A stretch of DNA of 64,000 nucleotides, from contig JABAKD010000025.1 of NCBI GenBank assembly GCA_012845835.1, positions 16,563,992 through 16,627,991 on the forward strand, read 5' to 3'. How positions within the stretch are numbered: position 1 is the stretch's first letter; every line of letters begins with the position of its first letter. Below are positions 54,646-63,420 of this stretch, piece after piece. This stretch comes from Undaria pinnatifida. Its lineage: Eukaryota; Sar; Phaeophyceae; Laminariales; Alariaceae. Under the pieces are notes generated by a model. That model was not told the DNA's origin and searched no databases. It saw only the letters and a list, made by a program, of their open reading frames with translations. The translations under genes were made by a program, and so were the position numbers.

Positions 54646-54969
54646 AAAGCATCGTTTATACTGTTCAAAGGCGTTACGGTCAAGGGGGGGGGGACTTAGC
54701 CGCAGTATGATAGATACGCCAGGTAGGTGTAGCAATCGTGATGGTGGGGGTTTGGGAGATTTGATGCAGCCTGATAGATATGCAGGTAGCTGTAGAACCC
54801 ATGCGATTGGGGTTTCGGGAGATTTTCTCTCTCTACCTGTGCATCATCGTCTTTGTTGTCGTATATTCACGTTTTGTCTCGAGTGGTCTTCACACTTCCC
54901 GTGCATTAATCATTTCTGAGCATCACGCCGCACGTTGTTGGACAGGAAACAAAAAACGCTAATTCGTTA

Positions 54970-55242
54970 GAGACATCCCACGCTACAAGTGCAGCAGACG
55001 TTTCTGAGCTCCTATAACACGGGGGGGGTTCAATACCTCACGCGAAACATGGTTTCGAAGATATTCGTTCGCGCAACCCCGCCAATATTTCTACGTGGTG
55101 GTCCTAAAATAAGTACTCCCGTAAAAATATCGTACTATAACCTATAGTTCCACACTTGAGGTGCTCAACCGATCACATCGGTCACATCGCTCAGAACCGT
55201 CTGGCCCCAAACTTGAAACGTTTCCCTACGAAGGGAGGAGTC
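54970..55242 (+). mobile_element. TIR-B element ending 9 nt inside an LRR intron
   Basis: Left GAGACATCCCACGCTACAAG; right GTTTCCCTACGAAGGGAGGAGTC (diverged). The interior has CGTTTCTGAGCTCCTATAAC, TTCGTTCGCGCAACCCCG and AGTTCCACACTTGAGGTGCTC. Its right edge lies only three bases beyond the GTGAGT donor (55246-55251) of LRR exon 2. Confidence 0.65.
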
Positions 55243-55251
55243 GTTACTCAC

Positions 55252-55323
55252 AGCAGGTAGACGCCTCCTAAGTACTTGAAGATGTCCCCGGGCAGAGATT
55301 CCAGTTTGTTGTTGGAAATATAC
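55252..55323 (-). CDS. LRR exon 2 (72 bp, phase 2-2)
   Basis: Codes YISNNKLESLPGDIF then KYLGGVYL. It is a perfect LxxNxLxxLPxxxF repeat, with Ile at the first position. The acceptor is TTGCCAG and the donor GTGAGT. It starts with G, which completes TTG (Leu) from exon 1, and ends CT, which with G of exon 3 gives Leu. Confidence 0.9.
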
Positions 55324-55387
55324 CTGGCAACACACAGAGGGGGAGAGCGTTGATGGGGTCGCATGTTCGCATACATGTTGCTGTTTT

Positions 55388-55673
55388 TGACGCGTGCTAC
55401 GATGGAGGAATTTAAGGTACACCGTTTTATGGCTAAACAAATTCTGAATGACGAGGATTCCTAACCCCAAATCGTCGCAATGTTATTCTTGTTTTGCACA
55501 ACATGATTTTTTGGAACGCCTAGGCAATTGGGTTTGTTGTCCTCTCTGTTTACTCTGTTAACAAGCAAGTTTTTGGGTGGGGTATAGGGTAGTTTGTCAA
55601 GAAGAGAGCCCCAGACCAAACAAAAATGGTGCACCAGTATTACACCAGTATTACCACCGTGTAACACGCGTCA
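55388..55673 (-). mobile_element. TIR-A element, complete
   Basis: Left TGACGCGTGCTACGATGGAG; right CCGTGTAACACGCGTCA. The interior has CTGAATGACGAGGATTCC, GCCTAGGCAATTGGG and AGTTTTTGGGTGGGGTATAG. The ACCAGTATT duplication near the right end is unique to this copy. Confidence 0.75.
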
Positions 55674-55745
55674 TGAGCACAAAGTAGATGGGCATGCATT
55701 GAGCGGCCTTCAGTAGCAGCACCTGTTTGGGTGTTGGAAATGCCA

Positions 55746-56019
55746 TATGCTGCGGTGGTAGAGGTGCAACAGTTTTTCTGAGGCTCCTTCCTTGAGCAGA
55801 TATATTCCTTACCCAACCCAAAAACTTATTGAGATAACGACAAAAGTGCCTCCCCCCCCCCCCCCCTCCTCCGCGATCAAAAATCTGATGGTCTAGCCAT
55901 AGAAATGCATGCATTACAAAAAAGAACGACATTCCGACGGTTTTTGGAGCAGGGTAAGGAGCCTCGTCGTTCACAACATGTTTTGGCCGCAAACTGCTAC
56001 CTCTATCGCACCACGCGTC
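55746..56019 (+). mobile_element. TIR-A element, complete
   Basis: Left CTGCGGTGGTAGAGGTGC; right CCTCTATCGCACCACGCGTC. The interior has TTTTTCTGAGGCTCCTTCC, a C tract (55853-55867), GTAAGGAGCCTCGTCGTTCA and TTGGCCGCAAACTGCTAC. Confidence 0.7.
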
Positions 56020-56197
56020 TTGTACTATTCTTTGTACTATTCCTTGTACTCTTCCTTGTACTATTCTTTGTACTCTTTTTTGCACTACTCTTTGTACTAT
56101 TCTTTGTACTATTCTTTGTACTATTCCTTGTACTATTCTTTGTACTATTCCTTGTACTGTTCTTTGTACTATCATTTGACTATTCTTTGTACTAATC
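56020..56197 (+). repeat. 12-mer array TTCTTTGTACTA
   Basis: About fourteen copies of a TTCTTTGTACTA/TTCCTTGTACTA unit, starting at the last base of the preceding TIR-A element. Frames over it are repetitive. Confidence 0.9.
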
Positions 56198-56317
56198 ATT
56201 CACAGCAGTTCCTGCTTACAACATACCATAACGACAGACATAGGGTCTAGGCTATCAACATCGCGATATTCAAAACGTATTAGAGCGCCCCTAACACGAC
56301 GCTTTGGCGCCACTCAC

Positions 56318-56389
56318 AAGTAGGTCAGCACCGGCAAACCCTGAAACATGTCTTCGGGCAGAGTCGTCAGCGAATTGTGGCTCAGATTC
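56318..56389 (-). CDS. LRR exon 1 (72 bp, phase 2-2)
   Basis: Codes NLSHNSLTTLPEDMF then QGLPVLTY. It is a perfect LRR, with Leu at LSHN and LTTLP. The acceptor is GCGGCCGACCAG and the donor GTGAGT. Its first base G joins GT of the cap exon to give Val. It is the most 5' LRR exon seen; others could lie beyond the window. Confidence 0.9.
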
Positions 56390-56534
56390 CTGGTCGGCCG
56401 CGGGACGGTGCGAGGCAGCCGGCAGTCAAGGGGAAATAAGGGCAGTTTTTCAGCAATAATGTTTGCACAACCATGAAACGCACCGTACGGTAGAGGTATT
56501 AACCCTTTTCAGACCATCGCTACGGTAGGGTGTG

Positions 56535-56850
56535 GTCGACATTCTTCATGCATGGCCGTAGTCGTATGATCATAGACCCTCGCATCTCTACCATGCCGGG
56601 AAGGAGCACGTCGGGTTTTCATCAAACCAGGCAGAACGGTAGCGGGGGGGGGGGGGGGGGGAAGGTAGTTAGTTTGTGCATGGCCGTAGTCGTATGACCG
56701 TAGACCCTCGCATCCCTACTATCGCGGGACGGAGCACGTTGGGTTTTCACCAACCAGGCAGACATTGCTTGCACCAAACGGGAAGCGCTGTGAGGTGTTC
56801 GGCGAATCACGCATGAAGGGTGAACTGCATCCGCTCGTAAGACGGACTTC
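56535..56850 (+). repeat. Dispersed GCATGGCC-type repeat, two copies
   Basis: GCATGGCCGTAGTCGTATGA, CCCTCGCATC.CTACC, GGAGCACGTCGGGTTTTCA and AACCAGGCAGA appear at 56551-56637 and again at 56677-56765. The second extends through GCTTGCACCAAACGGGAAGC and GTGAGGTGTTCGGCGA, as at 61024-61160. A G tract separates them. Confidence 0.75.
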
Positions 56851-57279
56851 GGCACCTTGTACCCACTTTGCTGCTAATGGATGATAGCGCCAATGAGTTG
56901 CTTTGTTTTCTGGTGTGGCCATTCCAGAGACAGCAATGGGTATTACTATGTAACTGCCTCGTGGGTGCCTTACCATGTTCACACTACGTGATACCACAGT
57001 TCCCCTTGTGCGGAGTTAGGGTTCTCCACCCCGCACAATATGATCTAACTCGACAACCATCATCGTGACCCCCCCCCCCTAGAAAAAAAAAAAGGTACCC
57101 TGGTTGTCTAGCTCACGCAGTGATTGACCCGTTTTACAGCGTCGTTGGCAACCAACGCCAACCCCAATTTACATATAACGTTTTAAGGCGTCGGTGCCAA
57201 CCGAGGTCCACCATCATATATACCAGGTAGATGTTTATATATACATTTCAAGAGGGGCAGAACAGTAGTGAGGTCAACT
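56851..57279. other. No supported gene
   Basis: No domain or splice-bounded exon. GGCGTCGGTGCCAACCGAG resembles GCGTCGTTGGCAACCAACG 50 bp upstream, suggesting a tiny duplication. Confidence 0.35.
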
Positions 57280-57560
57280 TTGAGGTCAATTTTGCAGGGG
57301 CTATTGTTTTGCAGTGGCTTAGGGTCGCTTGCGCGAGTGAGTGACCCTATGTTCCCGTTGCGATGTTAAGGTTTCGTGCCGTTCTATTTGTGCGACATGA
57401 AATCCTAAATGGCATGGTAAGCTACGCTGCGGGCAGAAAAACGCCTATTCATGGCGCCTTTCCGTACGTGATGTACAGAGTCGCTCGCTCGAGAGTGCGA
57501 GTGGTGAAAAACCTGGATGTGAAAACTGGGAGTAGTTCCCGTACTGTATGTAGCCTTGGT
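57280..57560 (-). mobile_element. TIR-C element
   Basis: GTGGCTTAGGGTCGCTTGCGC core region, GGTAAGCTACGCTGCGGGC, GATGTACAGAGTCGCTCGCTC and TGTATGTAGCCTTGG right end. The ORF across it is incidental. Confidence 0.6.
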
Positions 57561-58407
57561 CTTCAGACTACAGAGGGAAAAACTGACGACCAAAATGGAG
57601 GGTTACGGCATCGGCCACTGCTGGTTGGCGATGACAAAATTGGTGTCCGAACGACGACAAACGCTCAAAGGCTCGTACGGGACGGGTACATCATGGCCCT
57701 ACTCCTACTGATGTGCGCTCTACCGCTACGGTTTCGCGCTTGAAAACATCGCAATCGTGGTATTTTTGGTCGCTATACTTTAATCCAGTCAAAATTGGAT
57801 TAAAGCACCAAGTTCGTCTCTTTCAGGCTCGTCAATTGAGGAGCTGCATGCCTCATACCATGCCTCATACCATGCCTCACTCCATGCCTCATTCAAAAGG
57901 TGATCCGTGTGAGGGAAAACGTACTTCGGAGTATGCCACTTACTTGGAGGCCATACAGATAATCCCACGGGCCATGTTTAAGTGCTATGGGGTATCCCCT
58001 TTCCCCCGGCGCGGTGTTATGAATTACAGCGGTTGTCCCCGTTTTTACCTGGCAGGCGCTATCACCTCCCTCAACGAACGGCTACGTCACCCCGTCGGCC
58101 AGAAGGCATTGGGCGGACAGCAAGTAAGCTAAGCCAATACAAAATACAAGGTTCCCTTCGGGATGTGGTTCTATTATAATCCCGGGGGTGTCGTAAGTCG
58201 AGAAGGGGGAACACGGGCGTTTCTATAAGCTATAACCAGGTATAACATAAAACAATATGTCGTGAAACTCAAGACAACTGGCCACCGCGCAAGTAACCGG
58301 GCAAGTAACACCGACCAGCACACACGAGTTTCTAGGTTCGTCTATTCATCATCCTAGCAACCCTCGTAGCGCGGGATCAGCACAGAGCCAGGGGCACTCC
58401 CGGCATA
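57561..58407. other. No supported gene; short duplications
   Basis: ATGCCTCATACC is repeated about four times (57849-57890). 58285-58335 matches the 24.8-kb repeat. The 139-residue plus frame (57713-58132) ends just after GTAAGC but has no domain. Confidence 0.4.
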
Positions 58408-58664
58408 GAGTCATTCCACGGTAGGGGTTGAAGGTTTAGGGTCAAACGTTTCTGACCGGTTGAGCTCCCAAAGTGTGGAACTATAACTAGCGGTTCGCAT
58501 GATATTTTTGCGAGAGTAATCAATCGTTTTCGGACTAACGCACAATAAATGATGGTCGGGTTGCTGGACCGAATGCCTTCGAAGTCATCACGTCTCGGGT
58601 GAGATACTTGAGGTTCTCATAGTAGAAGCTCTAAAACTTCTTCGCCCCAAGCGTGGGATGACTC
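58408..58664 (-). mobile_element. TIR-B element, complete
   Basis: GAGTCATTCCACGG left and CGTGGGATGACTC right, near-perfect inverted ends. The interior has GGGTCAAACGTTTCTGACCGG, GTGTGGAACTATAACTAG and ATGCCTTCGAAGTCATCACG. CATA/CATC flanks hint at a 3-4 bp duplication. Confidence 0.75.
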
Positions 58665-58734
58665 CATCGCGGTACTAGTCGGTCCCTTCGCAGGTCCATA
58701 CTGCCCAACCTTACAACACTGGCGTCGTCGGCAG

Positions 58735-58800
58735 GACGCACGCTACGGTGGTAGAGGTGCGCCATTTTTTTCTGAGGCTCCTAACTTGAGGAGATATACA
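58735..58800 (+). mobile_element. TIR-A left end, truncated by microsatellite
   Basis: GACGCACGCTACGGTGGTAG, GGTGCGCCATTTTTTTCTGAG, CTCCTAACTTGAGGAG, then the CTA/CTG block begins. Confidence 0.65.
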
Positions 58801-58917
58801 CTATTGGTACTGTTAGTACTAATAGTACTTTAAGGACTATTGGTACTAATGGTCTTATTAGTCGGGTTAGTACTATTACTACTGCTACTGCTACTGCTAC
58901 TGCTACTGCTACTGCTG

Positions 58918-58962
<45 letters not shown>

Positions 58963-59005
58963 GTACTACTAGTTACTGGTACTACTAGTTACTAGTACTA
59001 CTACA

Positions 59006-59067
<62 letters not shown>

Positions 59068-59202
59068 CACTACTACTACTGGTACTACTGGTAGTAGTAC
59101 TAGTAGTACTAGTACTAGTAGTAGTGTACTAGTACTAGTACTAGTACTACTACCACTACTCCTACTCCTACTCCTACTCCTCTGCTACTGCTCCTGCTGC
59201 TG

Positions 59203-59261
<59 letters not shown>

Positions 59262-59322
59262 ACTACTGCTACTGCTACTGCTACTGCTACTGCTACTGCT
59301 ACTGCTACTGCTACTGCTACTG

Positions 59323-59393
<71 letters not shown>

Positions 59394-59643
59394 GCTACTG
59401 CTACTGCTACTGCTACGGCTACGGCTATAGCTACGGCTACGTACGGCTGCGGCTGCGGCTGCGGCTGCGGCTGCGGCTGCGGCTGCGGCTGCGGCTGCGG
59501 CTGCGGCTGCGGCGGCAGCAGCCGCTGCCGCTGCCGCTGCCGCTGCCGCGCGGCTACGGCTACTGCTACTGCTACTGCTACTGCTACTGCTACTGCTACT
59601 GCTACTGCTACTGCTACTGCTACTGCTACTGCTACTGCTACTG

Positions 59644-59689
<46 letters not shown>

Positions 59690-59850
59690 CACTCCTACTA
59701 CTACTACTGCTACGACTGCTACTACTGCTACGACTGCTACGACTGCTACGACTGCTACGACTGCTACTACTGCTACTATTATTGCTACTACTACTGCTAC
59801 TACTGCTTTTACTGCTACGACTGCTACTACTGCTACTACTGCTACTCCAG

Positions 59851-59893
<43 letters not shown>

Positions 59894-59895
59894 AG
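58801..59895 (+). repeat. 1.1-kb compound CTA/CTG/CGG triplet block
   Basis: Long runs of CTA and CTG, hexamers CTACTG and GGCTGC, inverted ACTAGTAGTACTAG text near 59090-59150, and a GCC/GGC-rich middle (59440-59555) with self-complementary halves. The 269-residue minus frame is poly-V/A and is not a gene. Such blocks are prone to length change and assembly error. Confidence 0.97.
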
Positions 59896-60225
59896 AGTCA
59901 GTCGTCGAGGTTGATAGCTCAGACCTGGTAATAAAAACGGCGATAACCCATGATACTCTACCGTAGCCTTGGCTGCTACTCATGCACAGTCAGTCTGGGA
60001 AGGTGGATGAAATATGAACGCCGCCAGTCAAATTCGATGGCCGTTCAAGCTCATGCTGTATCTATCGTCTCTCTCGAACATCGAAATCATTAAATGTCTC
60101 TAGTGGGTAGCCTTACTACGGGTATGATTTCTTTCAACTTCACCAGCCCGTCATACATCCTCATGTCCCACATGGCTCACCACTTCGACAGAATGTTGTG
60201 TCACACATGTCACACGTGTCCCATT
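59896..60225. other. No supported gene
   Basis: GATACTCTACCGTAGCCTTGG (59951-59971) is a lone TIR-C end. Nothing else recognised. Confidence 0.4.
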
Positions 60226-60535
60226 AGTCGACAGATGCTGCGATAGCGGTGCACCATTTTTTTCTGGAGGTCCTCGCTTGAGGAGCTCTATACCTGTCCC
60301 AAAAATTGATGCTGAGCAAACTGGAAGCCGAATCCAATGAACAATCCGTGGCCCAGGCATACGGCCCAGGTATAAAAAACAATCATTTCGCAAAACCAAG
60401 AATGGCGTTCCGACGACTTGGGCTTATTGATAGGTTAAGGGGTCGGCTCGTCATCCAGAAACCGTTTTCGCCAAACAGAGGTATACCTCAAATAGAGGGC
60501 TCAAATATCTATATCGCAGCATGCGCCGATCATCA
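60226..60535 (+). mobile_element. TIR-A element, complete
   Basis: Left GATGCTGCGATAGCGGTGCAC; right ATATCGCAGCATGCGCC. The interior has TCCTCGCTTGAGGAGCTC, CCAATGAACAATCCGTGGCCC and a duplicated GGCCCAGG.ATA. The insertion CTTATTGATAG is unique to this copy. Confidence 0.7.
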
Positions 60536-60727
60536 TCATAATGATCGAGAAATATGAGAAACGCAACGGTATAACGTTTGCAACCGGGAGGTTAACAGCG
60601 CGGAATAAGCACACAGCGAGAGACATTGTCGGACGGCAAGGATACCAATACACTACGAACCTCATGTTTTGCAGACATTTTCGAACGGCGAAATTATTTA
60701 TATAGTCCAACAAGATGGACGACTTAC

Positions 60728-60820
60728 ACAGCAGAGATCCCTGAACGGCCGATGTGATCCATGCACCGCTTAATCTGGGAAATATCAGCATCCGTAAGTC
60801 CGCAGTCCATAGACAGGTCC
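60728..60820 (-). CDS. LRR-type N-terminal cap exon (93 bp, phase 2-2)
   Basis: Codes 31 residues: DLSMDCGLTDADISQIKR then CMDHIGRSGISA, ending in Val across the junction. The DLS..GLTDADI..I start and the amphipathic stretch resemble the RI-like or capping repeat before an LRR array. The acceptor has a good pyrimidine tract (CTCTTCGTTCGTTCTCAG) and the donor is GTAAGT. It keeps the same phase as the LRR exons. A decayed duplicate lies about 120 bp upstream at 60938-60992. Role: seals the hydrophobic core of the LRR solenoid (inference). Confidence 0.7.
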
Positions 60821-60937
60821 CTGAGAACGAACGAAGAGCCGTGGGAAGATTGAAAGTACGCATACGTCAGACAGATATGATGATTTGCATTACCTAAATA
60901 GTACCAGGTACAGATCAGTGGGTTGGTACATGTTTGT

Positions 60938-60992
60938 TCTACACACTGCGTAGTCCTAAGGGATATCGGCATCCGTAATTCCACAGTCGACC
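60938..60992 (-). pseudogene. Decayed cap exon copy
   Basis: VDCGITDADIP is followed by TAG where the cap exon has SQ. One inserted base then shifts the frame (TACGCAGTGTGTAGA against AAGCGGTGCATGGA). There is no usable acceptor or donor. The order on the minus strand is decayed copy, then intact copy. Confidence 0.65.
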
Positions 60993-61021
60993 GTGGCTGC
61001 GGCACGGAGGGTGTACTCAGT

Positions 61022-61175
61022 TTGTGCATGGCCCTAGGTCGTATGACCACAGACCCTCGCATCCCTACCATGCCGGGACGGAGCACGTCGGGTTTCCACG
61101 AACAGGCAGGCATTGCTTGCACCAAGCACGAAGCGCCGTGAGGTGTTCGGCGAGCCGGGTAAAAGGTGGATTGCA
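61022..61175 (+). repeat. Dispersed GCATGGCC-type repeat, third copy
   Basis: GCATGGCCCTAGGTCGTATG, CCCTCGCATCCCTACC, GGACGGAGCACGTCGGG, GCATTGCTTGCACCAAGC and GTGAGGTGTTCGGCGAG. As at 56.7 kb, it lies next to an LRR-locus exon copy. Confidence 0.7.
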
Positions 61176-61189
61176 TCCTTCCAAGGACG

Positions 61190-61400
61190 GCTACAGCAGG
61201 GGGGCCACTTTTGGGGCTTCTATTTCCAGTGGGTCGGGGTCACCCGCGCGAGTGACTCCCCCGTCCTTTTGCGGTCCTAAGCTTCCATGTTTTTGTTTTT
61301 TGCGATATGGCACCGCCAACCGCCATGGGTGTGATTTTACCAGCAACGCTGCGTCCAAGAAATCGTCTGAATATTGAGTTTCAGTGTTGGTGTGTTGGTG
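61190..61400 (-). mobile_element. TIR-C element, diverged
   Basis: GGCTACAGCAGGGGGGCCAC left end, GGTCACCCGCGCGAGTGACTC, CGTCCTTTTGCGGTCCTAAGC. The right part is decayed. Confidence 0.55.
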
Positions 61401-61420
61401 TGTAAGATTGTGGAACACAA

Positions 61421-61600
61421 GTGCTACGGTAGAGATGCACCATTGTTTATTCTGGAGCTCCTTGTTTGAAGATATCCATTACTCACCAAACGTCTAGTTT
61501 TAAGTACAACTGAAAGTGCAAGACCCGATGAAAGAACTAATGCCCTAGGTACACATTAAAAGTCATATCGGAAAATAAGAATGGCCAGTGCAGTCCGGCG
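61421..61600 (+). mobile_element. TIR-A element, left part
   Basis: GTGCTACGGTAGAGATGCACC, TTCTGGAGCTCCTTGTTTG, CCGATGAAAGAACTAATGCCC. It is followed directly by another TIR-A in the opposite sense. Confidence 0.55.
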
Positions 61601-61857
61601 TGCCGTGCTACGATACAGGTAGCACTTTTGGCTAAAGCGATTTTCTGAAGGACGGCGATCCTCAACCTATAACGGACATCCTCGGAATGCCATTCGTGCT
61701 TTTCCAAATCTAAACGTGCTAAAACCTGGGTCATGAGTTTGGTCATCGAGTTGAACTCGAGTTTACAAAAATAATCCGGTGCTGGGTGAGGCATAGAGAT
61801 GTTTATGTGGGGTGCCTCGGAAACAACATGGTGCACCTCCACCATAGCGTGCATGTT
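61601..61857 (-). mobile_element. TIR-A element, complete
   Basis: Left CGTGCTACGATACAGGTAGCAC; right GTGCACCTCCACCATAGCGTG. The interior has GAAGGACGGCGATCCTC, AAACCTGGGTCATGAG and CGGTGCTGGGTGAGGCATAG. Its AGCACTTTTGGCTAAA segment shows the uninterrupted state of the site hit by TIR-D at 63.04 kb. Confidence 0.7.
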
Positions 61858-62554
61858 AACATCTTAAGGAGCCCTGTCGTTTTGAAAAAAAAAAGTGCTT
61901 CCTCTATCGTAGCACGCGTCTGAGGAACAGAGTGACTCGGGCGAGGTGCTCAAACCCGGCTGTAAATAATGGGCTTCCCCCTGTACCGCAGCCTTGGTTG
62001 TGCGCCTACACGGGGTGTAACAGACACGAACGTCTATTAAGGAACATACGTCTCCACAGGGGGAACTGTCTTTGCCTCAAATCAATTTTTGGGTAAAGAA
62101 GGACATGTCTTAATGGTGATGTCACCCAGGGTAAGAGACAACTTAATAAATGCCAAGATCTCGAGCGACTCGGAAAAAGCGCTCCAGCTGCCTTCAGCTC
62201 CTAAAGTGAGGGACCTCAGAAGAAAAACGTGGCGCACCTCCATCGTAGCGCGCGTCCAGGTACAAACAGAAGCATCCGCATTGCCACAAAAAAAACAAGG
62301 GACGGTCATATTATAACCTCAACCAGGGGAGATGGCTTTACCTGGTACAACAGAAGCACGCGCATTGACTACCGTAAAAAATAACGAGGGTGGTTACACA
62401 GGAACCGACGGTTCAAACACACAGGAGGGCGCAACACATTTGGCACCAACATCCACTTCACTCCGGAGTAAAGCTTTGATCGAAGTTGAATTAGAGCAAA
62501 TACTATGGATAAGCCCTATGACATGACGCCTACACGCCGAGGGTAAAGACCCAC
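61858..62554. other. No supported gene; TIR-A/TIR-C relics
   Basis: CTTCCTCTATCGTAGCACGCG (61898), GACTCGGGCGAGGTG (61934) and CACCTCCATCGTAGCGCGCG (62236) are family ends without partners. The frames have no domains. Confidence 0.45.
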
Positions 62555-62834
62555 TGAGTCATCCCACGGTATCGCAGTAGGGGTAGAAGGTTTTGGGTCA
62601 AATGGTGTTTTTGGTCGGTTTGAGCTAATCAAGTGAGCAACTACCCATTGCTCCGATGCCTTTACGGGTATAGTTCGAAGTATTTGTTTTCGGACTATTA
62701 ATAGCGCACATGGAACTGTTGGTCCGACAACGAGATGCGAATGCCTTCGAAGGCCGTGTTTCGGGTGAGAGATGTTGGTCTTCTCATGCTAGGAGTGCAG
62801 AAACGTCCGCTGCACCCAATCCGTGGCATGACTC
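62555..62834 (-). mobile_element. TIR-B element, complete
   Basis: Left GAGTCATCCCACGGTATCG; right CCGTGGCATGACTC. The interior has GGTTTTGGGTCAAATGGTG, GTTTTCGGACTATTAATAGC and GAATGCCTTCGAAGGCCGTG. Non-coding. Confidence 0.75.
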
Positions 62835-63011
62835 TGAAGAGCAACATAATATATCCAAAGGATGAACTCTATGATATGATGTCAACATGCTGAAGGTTAG
62901 TGAACACAGAACGGAACATACACTTCGAGAACAGGGGACACACGGTAACAAATGGTCCCCATTGAGCAGGTGCTGCCGAGGCACAGGCGCAGTTCCGAAT
63001 GAGCGTTCGAT

Positions 63012-63420
63012 GCGTGCTACGAAAGAGGTGGCACTTGAGTCGTTTTTTTCGGTGGCCCCCCCAACTTTTTTTTAACGAAATCGCCGGTTTTGAAACCGGC
63101 TTCCTGCCGTATCTCCGGAAGTACGGCGCCCTTTGCCACCACGACGTCATCCTTCAATAGTCCGTTGGCAAACAACAATATAAACGGATGCAGATATGTA
63201 TTAATAGCATCATTCCTCGTGTCGAGCAGCCAGGAAGCGTTCGTTAAACAATATCGCTGATTTGGGGTGGGGGGGACTGTCGTGGAATCAGTCACTTTTC
63301 GGCTGAAAAGCTTCCTGAACGACGGGGCTCCCTAACTCAAAATCGTCCGAAGGTCGACCTTGCTTTGAATGGTTGAATGGGATTTCAACCGTGTTTCGAC
63401 AGAGGTACCACCTTTTTTAA
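63012..63420 (-). mobile_element. TIR-A element split by a nested TIR-D
   Basis: GCGTGCTACGAAAGAGGTGGC up to 63036, resuming at 63294 with ACTTTTCGGCTGAAAAGCTTC, CTGAACGACGGGGCTCCC and CTCAAAATCGTCCG. The right end is unclear. This is the host of the nested insertion below. Confidence 0.65.
63037..63293 (-). mobile_element. TIR-D element, nested, 257 bp
   Basis: Left end GAGTCGTTTTTTTCGGTGGCC, right end GTGGAATCAGTC; the TIRs are moderately diverged. ACTT occurs immediately outside on both sides (63033-63036 and 63294-63297), a 4-bp target duplication. The interior has AACGAAATCGCCGGTTTTGAA, CGACGTCATCC and TCGTTAAACAATATCGC. Confidence 0.8.

Larger units (their letters stand above)
26409..60820 (-). 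other. LRR exon locus (extent of recognised exons)
   Basis: Nine splice-bounded minus-strand exons lie between these points: one 93-bp cap exon and eight 72-bp LRR exons. Every exon starts with one base that completes a codon and ends with two bases of the next, so all are phase 2. Joined in order, all eight junction codons give Leu, Ile or Val at the conserved hydrophobic LRR position. Donors are GTGAGT, GTAAGT or GTGAGG, and all acceptors are AG. Introns are 0.4-7.9 kb and filled with mobile DNA. From memory, brown-algal ROCO LRR-GTPases and NB-ARC-TPR genes have this architecture; I see neither a GTPase nor an NB-ARC domain. Whether all nine exons join one transcript is inference. Confidence 0.75.

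Noticed and set aside
59174-59983. 269-residue minus-strand ORF
   Set aside because: Pure triplet-repeat translation (poly-V/A).
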